Shown here in pieces: positions 15,988-23,308 of a stretch of 64,000 nucleotides of DNA. Each line of letters opens with the position of its first letter. The first letter of the stretch is position 1. Position numbers and translations under genes: made by a program. The DNA is from Ruegeria atlantica (GTDB lineage: Bacteria; Pseudomonadota; Alphaproteobacteria; Rhodobacterales; Rhodobacteraceae). The notes beneath the pieces are model-generated. The model saw only the letters and a program-made list of their open reading frames with translations. It was not told the DNA's origin and searched no databases. The stretch is taken from assembly GCF_001458195.1 (NCBI RefSeq), contig NZ_CYPU01000039.1:248093-312092 (forward strand), written 5' to 3'.

Positions 15988-17017
15988 AGGCGAAAATAAA
16001 GCTGTCTTCGGTCAGATGCCCGGCTCCAATGCCCGTAAGGACAATACTGTCCCCGTCCCCTAGTTCGATGGTGGTCCGGAAGAAGCCACCGGAGATATCA
16101 TCCTCGATATCTTCAAACCCGGCGATGCCTTCGTAGCCGGACAAGTCAATCTTGTCCTTTCCGACCCGGAAGTCGACGATCCAATCATCGCCATCCCCGT
16201 TTTCAATGACAAACATGTCTTTGCCACGTCCGCCGAACATGATGTCATCATCGGCTCCACCGTCGATCACATCGGCCCCTCTGCCGCCGAATATCGTATC
16301 TTCGCCTTCATCACCGCGCTGAATGTCTTTCCCACGACCGCCGAAGATCACATCGTTTCCAGCGCCGCCCAACGCGACGTCGTTTCCTCTGCCGGTATTG
16401 ATGACATCGTTTCCGCCGCCACCATGAACAAAGTCCTGACCACGCCCAGTAAAGTAGAACTCGTCCGAGTCGTCGTCGAGAATGAAATCGGTGTTTTTCT
16501 GCCCCAGAATGTCCGTAACCGATACGGGCGGAAGGACGCCGTTTAGGGCGTGAATGATCCCGTTTGTGGCATCAGTATCGGTTTGGATGATACCCGGATC
16601 GGCGATGCCGGCATCCGCATCGCCCAGACTCGGTAGGTCGCTTTGAAGGTTCAACTCAACCGATGAACCCTGCAACGTTTCGATCTGCGCGCCGTCGCCC
16701 AGGCCGGCAACGGCAGCCAGATTGAATTCCCCGTTCACAACGTGGTATTTCAGAACCTCTGTCAGCAGGGGGATGGCATCCCCTCCGCCCAACAGGGTCA
16801 GCGCCTTGACGATGTGCCCCAACGCGCCTGCTTCGTCCGAACCCGCATAGCCCAATGCCTGGGCAAGTCCGATAAAGGCGGCGTCGGTCGGGGCGAATAC
16901 CGTAAGGCTGGCCTCGGGGTCATCCAGTGCTCCAGCAAGGCCGGCGGCAACAACGGCCTCGCGCAGGATGTCAAAATCTCCGTTGTTGTCATCGAATGAG
17001 CCGATGGCTCCGCTCAT
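15986..17017 (-). CDS. Secreted fasciclin (FAS1) protein with RTX calcium-binding repeats
   Basis: A 343-residue acidic protein. Residues about 12-163 form one FAS1/beta-Ig-h3 domain with the H1 motif LTVFAPTDAAF and the H2-like segment GIIHALNGVL. Residues about 198-270 hold eight glycine/aspartate nonapeptides of the hemolysin type (for example GGAGNDVIF, GGRGKDIQR). There is no N-terminal signal peptide, which with a C-terminal RTX block fits type I secretion; no secretion ABC gene is nearby. The start is ATG 17017 behind AGGAA; a longer TTG start at 17065 is less likely. A role in adhesion or biofilm is known for some FAS1 proteins and is inference here. Confidence 0.88.
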   Translation of the reverse strand: MSGAIGSFDDNNGDFDILREAVVAAGLAGALDDPEASLTVFAPTDAAFIGLAQALGYAGSDEAGALGHIVKALTLLGGGDAIPLLTEVLKYHVVNGEFNLAAVAGLGDGAQIETLQGSSVELNLQSDLPSLGDADAGIADPGIIQTDTDATNGIIHALNGVLPPVSVTDILGQKNTDFILDDDSDEFYFTGRGQDFVHGGGGNDVINTGRGNDVALGGAGNDVIFGGRGKDIQRGDEGEDTIFGGRGADVIDGGADDDIMFGGRGKDMFVIENGDGDDWIVDFRVGKDKIDLSGYEGIAGFEDIEDDISGGFFRTTIELGDGDSIVLTGIGAGHLTEDSFIFA

Positions 17018-17280
17018 CAACACACTTCCTGTAATTGTCTTTGTCGGTGTTGGTATGTCTGGCAATCTCCCACCCAGTTGGTCGCAACATCAATCCCGGG
17101 TGCTTTTAGCGGACAATGCCGACTACCCGGTGACATAGTTGCTACTGGGCAGGCAATGAAACGGATCAAGAAATTCTCAGGTTTGCGTGCGTTAATGGGC
17201 GGAAAACACCACGAAACCCCTGACTTTAAAGCGATTCCCTGATAGAAACGGCGCAAGCTAACAAAGGATGAGGCGGCGGT

Positions 17281-18255
17281 ATGCAGCAACCTGTTCAATG
17301 GGGCGTTCTTGGCGCCGCGAAGTTCGCACGACAGTTCATGGCGCCGGCAATTCACGCGGCGGACGGGGCCCGGTTGGCAGGTCTTGCCACGTCGGACGCA
17401 GCCAAGGCTGAGCCGTTCCAGCAGTACTGCCCTGATCTGACGGTTTATGGCAGCTATGACGCCCTTTTGGCCGATCCCAAGATCGACGCGGTCTATATCC
17501 CGCTGCCCAACCACCTGCATGTCGAATGGAGCCTCAAGGCGTTGGACGCCGGTAAGCATGTTCTGTGTGAAAAACCCATGGCCATGTCCGCGCCCGAGTT
17601 TGATGCGCTGATCGAAAAGAGGGATCAGACCGGTTTGCTGGCGGCTGAGGCATACATGATCGTGCACCACCCGCAGTGGCAATTCGTACGGCAACTGATC
17701 GCGGATGGGGCGATCGGAAAGCTTGTGCATGTGACCGGCGCGTTCAGTTTTGACAACCGCGCGGACACCGGCAACATCCGAAACCGGGCCGAAACCGGCG
17801 GTGGTGGGCTGCGCGATATCGGCGTCTACGTGATTGGAAGCGCCCGGTTCGCCACTGGGCAAGAACCAGTTTCGGTGCAATCCGCGATCCGCTGGGAAGA
17901 TGGCATTGATGCCTTCACCGAGATACGCGCGCAATTCCCCGAATTCACCTATTCCAGCTACGTCTCGATCCGGATGCACCCGCATCAGGAAGTGGTGTTC
18001 CATGGCGAAGGTGGCGTGATCCGCCTGACCGCGCCTTTCAATGCGCGTGTTTTTGGTGAGGCACGGGTGGAACTGCATCGTCCGGGTCTTGAGGTTCAGG
18101 TCACGCGGTTCCCGGGCGACGATCACTACAAGCTTCAGGTTGAGGCGTTTTGCCAATCAGTCCGCGACGGGGCTAACTACCCATGCCCGCTGGAATTCTC
18201 GCGCGGAACGCAAGCAATGATTGACCAAGTGTTTGAGGGCGCGGTCGCCCTCTGA
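17281..18255 (+). CDS. Gfo/Idh/MocA-family oxidoreductase
   Basis: A 324-residue NAD(P)-dependent sugar or polyol dehydrogenase-like protein. A Rossmann fingerprint is at the start (WGVLGAAKFARQFMAPAI), followed by the family motif CEKPMAMS with the catalytic lysine near residue 99. The C-terminal alpha/beta domain contains GGGLRDIGVYVIG, which holds the usual acid of the active site. The start has GGATGAGG upstream. The substrate is unknown; dehydrogenation of a cyclic polyol or dihydrodiol is typical of the family. It is probably transcribed with the small zinc-finger gene 58 bp downstream. Confidence 0.85.
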   Translation: MQQPVQWGVLGAAKFARQFMAPAIHAADGARLAGLATSDAAKAEPFQQYCPDLTVYGSYDALLADPKIDAVYIPLPNHLHVEWSLKALDAGKHVLCEKPMAMSAPEFDALIEKRDQTGLLAAEAYMIVHHPQWQFVRQLIADGAIGKLVHVTGAFSFDNRADTGNIRNRAETGGGGLRDIGVYVIGSARFATGQEPVSVQSAIRWEDGIDAFTEIRAQFPEFTYSSYVSIRMHPHQEVVFHGEGGVIRLTAPFNARVFGEARVELHRPGLEVQVTRFPGDDHYKLQVEAFCQSVRDGANYPCPLEFSRGTQAMIDQVFEGAVAL

Positions 18256-18313
18256 CTTGCCACGCCGCGCTTGGCTGGACTATTCTGGTTGTCACCTGAT
18301 CAGGAGGGAGACC

Positions 18314-18583
18314 ATGGCAGGCGGCTGGGCGCGTGACGGCGCGGTGAGTGAACAGATTGAGGCGTCCATTACGGACGAACTGGCCCGGATGCAGGCGCAA
18401 AAGCGGCCTGTCGGGGAAAGCCTGACCCATTGCGCCGAATGTGAAGAACCGATTCCAGAAAAGCGACGGATCGCCATTCCCGGTGTTAAACTCTGCCTGG
18501 ATTGCCAACAGGATCGGGACGGGGCCTTCAAGGGCCGTTCCGGCATCAATCGGCGCGGTTCTAAAGACAGTCAGTTGAAGTAA
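18314..18583 (+). CDS. DksA/TraR-family C4 zinc-finger protein, short
   Basis: An 89-residue protein: an N-terminal helix and a C-terminal four-cysteine zinc finger (CAECEEPIPEKRR then CLDCQQ). It lacks the long coiled-coil of full DksA and resembles the short YbiI/TraR-like relatives. The ATG at 18314 follows a strong AGGAGGG. Possible RNA polymerase secondary-channel binding is known for the family and not shown here. It lies 13 bp upstream of the DMT transporter gene. Confidence 0.8.
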   Translation: MAGGWARDGAVSEQIEASITDELARMQAQKRPVGESLTHCAECEEPIPEKRRIAIPGVKLCLDCQQDRDGAFKGRSGINRRGSKDSQLK

Positions 18584-18596
18584 GCGGGGCACAAGG

Positions 18597-19484
18597 ATGC
18601 CCGACACCCAAGAGAAGCAGCCACTCTTGCAAAACGGGCTGGTTCTTGGGTTTCTTGCGGCTTTCCTGTGGGGCACGCACAGCGTCATAGTCCGCTACCT
18701 GACCAGCGATCTGGGAGGGCTGCAAATCGCGGTAACGCGCCTGTTCATCGCAGCCATCGCCATCTATTGCATGCTGCGCGTGATGCGCGTCGCTGTTTCA
18801 ATCCGGTTGAATGACTGGAACTTTCGGCTGGCCGTTCTGTCCACTGTGGTCAACTACATCCTGTTCCACATCGGGCTTGAACATACCGGTGCAGCCAATG
18901 CCATGGTTCTTGAGAACACGGCGCCATTCTTTGTGCTGATCTTTTTGTATTTCTTTGCCGACACTCCCGTTACGCGCACAGACATACTTGCCACGGGGTT
19001 GGCGATTTTCGGCGTCTTCCTAACGGTTTATCAGGATTTCCAAGGCGGTGGAGAGCCCCTGTTCGGGGACTTGCTTGAAATCGGCGCAGGGCTAAGCTGG
19101 GCGGTTTTCCTAGTCTCGAGCAGCCGGGCGATGCGAAATTCTGAAACGACCGGAGAACGTCTAAACTTCCTATTTGGGATATTCTTGTGCTCGGGTGTGC
19201 TATTGGTCCCTCTGGCCGCATTTTCACTGCAGATACCTACAGCCAACGATGTCGTGTTCCTGATCCTGCTGGGCGTATTGCCAACCGCTTTGGCCTACTA
19301 CCTGTGGTACGAAGCCGCCGCGCGGGTTTCGACGTTGACTGCGACCTTGATGTTCGCCGCATCTGTGGTGTTTACGTTCATCAACTCAGCCCTGTTTCTG
19401 GGGGCCGCAATAACGCCGGTCGCGGCCCTGGGGGCTGTGTTGATTGTGGTCGCCATTTTCCTGACGACCAAAAGCCAGAAGTGA
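18597..19484 (+). CDS. DMT-superfamily transporter (EamA)
   Basis: An inner-membrane protein of 295 residues with ten hydrophobic segments in two EamA repeats, typical of drug/metabolite transporters of the RhaT/YdcZ type. A charged loop near the middle separates the repeats. The substrate cannot be inferred. It abuts the convergent pepF gene with no spacer (stops at 19484 and 19485). Confidence 0.85.
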   Translation: MPDTQEKQPLLQNGLVLGFLAAFLWGTHSVIVRYLTSDLGGLQIAVTRLFIAAIAIYCMLRVMRVAVSIRLNDWNFRLAVLSTVVNYILFHIGLEHTGAANAMVLENTAPFFVLIFLYFFADTPVTRTDILATGLAIFGVFLTVYQDFQGGGEPLFGDLLEIGAGLSWAVFLVSSSRAMRNSETTGERLNFLFGIFLCSGVLLVPLAAFSLQIPTANDVVFLILLGVLPTALAYYLWYEAAARVSTLTATLMFAASVVFTFINSALFLGAAITPVAALGAVLIVVAIFLTTKSQK

Positions 19485-21305
19485 CTAGTTTTCCATCGCT
19501 TCCAGCTCGTCGATAAAGCCGGAAATCATCGACAGACCCTTGTCCCAGAATTTGGGATCGCTTGCATCCAATCCGAACGGTGCCAGCAGTTCCTTGTGGT
19601 GTTTGGACCCACCAGCGCGCAACATTTCGAAATACTTGTCTTCGAACCCGTCCGCACCGCTTTCGTAGACCGAGTATAGCGCGTTCACCAAACCGTCACC
19701 GAACGCATAGGCGTAGACGTAGAACGGTGAATGGACGAAGTGCGGGATATAAGCCCAGAAGGTCTCGTACCCATCCATGAATTCAAATGCGGGCCCAAGG
19801 CTTTCGGCCTGTACGCTCATCCACAAAGCGTTGATGTCATCCGGGGTCAGCTCACCCTCGCGGCGGGCCGCATGCAGCTTGCATTCAAAGTCGTAAAAGG
19901 CGATTTGGCGGACGACCGTGTTGATCATGTCTTCGACCTTGCCGGCCAGCAGCACCTTGCGCTGTTCGGGGGTTTCGGCCTTGTCCAGCATCTTGCGGAA
20001 AGTCAGCATTTCACCAAAGACCGACGCCGTTTCAGCCAGCGTCAGTGGGGTAGAAGACAGCATCTCGCCCTGATCGGCCGCCAGTACCTGATGGACGCCG
20101 TGCCCCAACTCATGCGCCAGTGTCATCACGTCGCGCGGTTTGCCCAGATAGTTGAGCATCACGTATGGATGAACCTCGGTGACGGTCGGATGGGCAAACG
20201 CGCCCGGAGCCTTCCCGGGTTTAACCGCAGCGTCGATCCAACCCTTTGAGAAAAACGGAGCCGCGATTTCACCCATGCGGGGATCGAAGGCAGTATAGGC
20301 GTCCATCACTGTCTTTTCGGCTTCATCCCAGTCAACGACGCGCGTGTCTTCCATCGGCAGGGGCGCGTTGCGGTCCCAAACCTGCATTACGTTCAGGCCC
20401 AGCCATTTGCGTTTCAGCTCGTAGTAGCGATGGCTGAGCTTGGGGTAGGCGGCCACGACCGCCTCGCGCAGAGCTTCAACCACTTCGGGTTCCACGTCAT
20501 TGGACAGGTGGCGACCGGTTTGCGCGGTTGGCATGTTGCGCCAGCGGTCGACAATTTCCTTTTCCTTGGCCTGTGTGTTGTGGACACGAGCGAAGGTTTT
20601 GACGTTGTCCTGAAACACAGCGGCCAACTCGCGCGCGGCTGCTTCGCGTTTGGCGCGGTCCTGCTCGGTCAGAAAGTTCAGGGTGCCTTCAATGTTCAGT
20701 TCTTCGCCATCAACAGTGAAGGTCAACCCGGCAATGGTTTCGTCAAAAAGACGCTCCCACGCGTCGCCAACAACGCCGAGGTCGTGCAGGAATTTCTCAA
20801 GCTCGTCAGACAGTTGGTAGGGTTTCATCGCGCGGATGCGGCGGAACACCGGCTCGTACCGCGCCAGGTCGGCATTCACATCGAAATGCGCCTTAAGGAC
20901 ATCATCGTCGATGCGGTTGATTTCGAGCGTGAAAAACACCAAGGGGGTGGTGAAGATCGTGATCTTTTCCTGCATGTCTGACAGGAACTTGGCGCGTTCG
21001 GCATCTGTGGTCAGCTGATAGTACCGCAGACCAGCAAACGACATGATGCGCCCGGCAATTGAATTGATCTTCTCATTGCGCACGACGCAGGTCAGCAGAC
21101 CCGCAGCATTCAGATCAGCCAACTTGCCTTCGTAATCTTCGGCAAACGAAGCGCATTCCTTTTCCAGCCAGCCCAGATCGCGGGACAGTTCCGGCGCATC
21201 TTCTGAGGTGTAGAGATCGGTCAGATCCCATTCCGGCAGGTTGCCCAGATTGCCGGCACCTCCGGCAGCATTTGCGTCTCGGACGGGAAAGGGAAGGTCG
21301 CGCAT
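19485..21305 (-). CDS. pepF: Oligoendopeptidase F-type metallopeptidase (M3B)
   Basis: A cytoplasmic zinc peptidase of 606 residues that degrades oligopeptides. An N-terminal helical PepF domain is followed by the catalytic M3 domain with the HExxH zinc motif in LAHELGHGVHQ (HELGH at 398-402). The downstream conserved glutamate is in TLAETASVFGE. The start has GAGGTGATCC immediately upstream. It is not in an obvious operon: the next leftward gene starts 68 bp upstream and is independent in function. Confidence 0.93.
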   Translation of the reverse strand: MRDLPFPVRDANAAGGAGNLGNLPEWDLTDLYTSEDAPELSRDLGWLEKECASFAEDYEGKLADLNAAGLLTCVVRNEKINSIAGRIMSFAGLRYYQLTTDAERAKFLSDMQEKITIFTTPLVFFTLEINRIDDDVLKAHFDVNADLARYEPVFRRIRAMKPYQLSDELEKFLHDLGVVGDAWERLFDETIAGLTFTVDGEELNIEGTLNFLTEQDRAKREAAARELAAVFQDNVKTFARVHNTQAKEKEIVDRWRNMPTAQTGRHLSNDVEPEVVEALREAVVAAYPKLSHRYYELKRKWLGLNVMQVWDRNAPLPMEDTRVVDWDEAEKTVMDAYTAFDPRMGEIAAPFFSKGWIDAAVKPGKAPGAFAHPTVTEVHPYVMLNYLGKPRDVMTLAHELGHGVHQVLAADQGEMLSSTPLTLAETASVFGEMLTFRKMLDKAETPEQRKVLLAGKVEDMINTVVRQIAFYDFECKLHAARREGELTPDDINALWMSVQAESLGPAFEFMDGYETFWAYIPHFVHSPFYVYAYAFGDGLVNALYSVYESGADGFEDKYFEMLRAGGSKHHKELLAPFGLDASDPKFWDKGLSMISGFIDELEAMEN

Positions 21306-21373
21306 GGATCACCTCGATAATAGCTTTCGCCAACATCTAGGCGCGCAAAGCGGGGATCACAAGCGGTGCGTGA

Positions 21374-22357
21374 TCAGACTTCGGAAGACAGAACCGGTTC
21401 CGGCACCGCGTCAGTTTGCGCGGCTTTGAAATGAGCGGCCAGCTGGTCAAAGACCGGCCCGCGTACGTCGGGTGCCTCCATCAGAACTTCGTGTTCGCCA
21501 TCTGGGATTTCGACCAAAGTGCCACTGGGCCAGTTCGCCATGCGGGTGCGGATAGACTTGCGATCGACAATCTGTTCATGGCTGCCCAGAAAGGTCAGAC
21601 ACGGCGTATCCGGAGCAGTCTGGTCCATCAACCAGGCGCATTCATCCAATGCTTCGCGCAGCCAGATGGTCGAAGGCGCGCCAAGCGCCAGTTCGGGCTG
21701 TGCAGCCAATTGATCTTTCATCATCTGGAACATCGCCGGATCGCGGGTCAGTACATTCCCCTCGAACGGTTGGGAGGCCACATAGCTTTCCAAGGATGTC
21801 GTCGGTGGGGTTCTTTCCCCCAATCCTATCCGTGGTCCCCAATAGGCGGTCAGACGGCTGAGCGGTTTCATGATCGGGGTAAAGAAAATGCCCCACATCG
21901 GTCCGGTAAAGGCACAGGCAGCAAAGCAGTTCTTTTCCAAAGCCGCGCGCATACCAATAGCCCCGCCCATGGAATGTCCGATCACGAACCAAGGCTTCGG
22001 CAGGTTCAGTTCGGTTGCCAGGTCCAGCGTGGCCTGAACGTCCTGTTGATAGTCCGTGAACTGCTCGACATGCCCGACGCGCGGGTCATCCAGTAACCGG
22101 TCGGCCAGGCCCTGACCGCGCCAGTCGACAGCCAGAAACGCAAAGCCGCGATCCGTAAACTCGGCCGCGCAATTACCGTACTTTTCGATATATTCGGTGC
22201 GGCCGGGAAACATCATTACCGTGCCGCAGGTATCGCCTTCGGGCAGCCAGTGGCCCACCCGAATGCGTGTGTTGTCCGCTGTGTTCAGCCAATGAGCCTG
22301 ACCACCGGCGGGGACGCCGGCCATGTCTGCAAAGAAAGGGGCCGGCGACAGGTCCAT
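21374..22357 (-). CDS. Alpha/beta hydrolase, lysophospholipase-like
   Basis: A 327-residue serine hydrolase of the PldB/monoacylglycerol-lipase type. The oxyanion region (MMFPGRTEYIEKYG) is followed by AVDWRGQGLADR and the nucleophile elbow GHSMGGA with Ser129. The catalytic histidine is likely in DGEHEVLMEAP near the C-terminus. No signal peptide. Its ATG overlaps the stop of the SCP2 gene by one base (TGATG), so the two are translationally coupled, and a shared role in lipid handling is plausible. Confidence 0.87.
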   Translation of the reverse strand: MDLSPAPFFADMAGVPAGGQAHWLNTADNTRIRVGHWLPEGDTCGTVMMFPGRTEYIEKYGNCAAEFTDRGFAFLAVDWRGQGLADRLLDDPRVGHVEQFTDYQQDVQATLDLATELNLPKPWFVIGHSMGGAIGMRAALEKNCFAACAFTGPMWGIFFTPIMKPLSRLTAYWGPRIGLGERTPPTTSLESYVASQPFEGNVLTRDPAMFQMMKDQLAAQPELALGAPSTIWLREALDECAWLMDQTAPDTPCLTFLGSHEQIVDRKSIRTRMANWPSGTLVEIPDGEHEVLMEAPDVRGPVFDQLAAHFKAAQTDAVPEPVLSSEV

Positions 22358-22647
22358 CAGGCCAGTGTCGATGCCAGTTGCATAGCAACGCCCATGTCAC
22401 CGTCCACGGTCAGCTTGCCTGACATGAACGCGCCGGTGGGGTTCAATTCACCGCTGAGTATTTGTTCGAACGTGTCCGCATCGGCGTTCATGGTGACGTC
22501 TGTTTCTTCGTCACTGACGCGCGCACCGCTTGCGTCCAGAACGATTGAGCCCAGATCTGCGATGGCAAATTTTGCCGACGCGGTAAAATCGCCGCCCGAC
22601 AGTTTTTCGTTCAATGCGGCTGCCGCTTTTTCCAGAGTGTCGCTCAT
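22357..22647 (-). CDS. SCP2 sterol-binding domain protein
   Basis: A 96-residue single-domain SCP2 protein: N-terminal helix, then a five-stranded sheet, with the motif GELNPTGAFMSGKLTVDGDMG characteristic of the lipid-binding pocket (quoted as GELNPTGAFMSGKL and TVDGDMG). The start is the ATG at 22647 behind GAGGAGAAT; an earlier in-frame start three codons upstream is weaker. It probably binds a lipid or acyl-CoA and is coupled to the downstream hydrolase. Confidence 0.87.
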   Translation of the reverse strand: MSDTLEKAAAALNEKLSGGDFTASAKFAIADLGSIVLDASGARVSDEETDVTMNADADTFEQILSGELNPTGAFMSGKLTVDGDMGVAMQLASTLA

Positions 22648-22716
22648 GATTCTCCTCACTATGTTTGTGCGCCGGGAATGGACATCCGCGGGCGCAGCGC
22701 TACACTGACCGTTGTT

Positions 22717-23286
22717 ATGAGCATTGCAAGCACCAATCTCAAAGGTATCGTCGCGGCAACAGCGCTTCTAGTCACGTTTTCCATTCCTTCTTTCGCCCAA
22801 ACGGCGGATTCCAAGGATGAGGAACAACTATTGGTGCAACTGTCGCAGGCAACCCCCGAACAGGCGATGAACATAGATCGTCAGCTCAAGGCGCTGTGGG
22901 CACAGTCTGGCTCGGCCTCGGCGGATCTGTTGCTTGAGCGCGGGCGCGAAGCGCTGGAGGACGGCGACTCGCTGGCCGCGATCCAGCATCTGACTGCGCT
23001 GACTGATCACGCGCCGCAATTCGCCGAAGCCTGGCACGTGCGGGCATCGGCCTTTTTCGGGATCGAACGTTTCGGTATGGCTGCGGCTGATTTGGAATAC
23101 GCCCTGACGCTAAACCCCAACAACTACGAGGCCATCTACGGATTGGGGCTGATTTTTGAGATCGTCGATCGACCCGACAAAGCGCTGGACGCTTACGAGC
23201 GTGCTTTAGCTATACATCCCCATCACGAAGAAGTAACCAATGCCGTGAATCGACTGAAGCCCCGGGTCGAGGGCTCGGCCCTCTAA
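22717..23286 (+). CDS. Exported TPR-repeat protein
   Basis: A 189-residue protein. From ATG 22717 it has a signal peptide (KGIVAATALLVTFSIPSFAQ) and then about three TPR units (residues about 70-180), including ALTLNPNNYEAIYGLGLIFE and ALAIHPHHEEV. An ATG at 22678 would put 13 extra residues before the signal peptide and is less likely. It lies 22 bp upstream of the helicase gene on the same strand. Periplasmic scaffolding is a typical role; no partner is known. Confidence 0.8.
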   Translation: MSIASTNLKGIVAATALLVTFSIPSFAQTADSKDEEQLLVQLSQATPEQAMNIDRQLKALWAQSGSASADLLLERGREALEDGDSLAAIQHLTALTDHAPQFAEAWHVRASAFFGIERFGMAAADLEYALTLNPNNYEAIYGLGLIFEIVDRPDKALDAYERALAIHPHHEEVTNAVNRLKPRVEGSAL

Positions 23287-23308
23287 CAAGCTGGGGCAGG
23301 GGGCAAAG

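Noticed and set aside
17017..18156. Long minus-strand open frame of 379 codons opposite the Gfo/Idh/MocA gene
   Set aside because: The plus-strand frame carries clear Rossmann and CEKP motifs; the minus-strand product shows no recognisable motif and is a high-G+C shadow frame.
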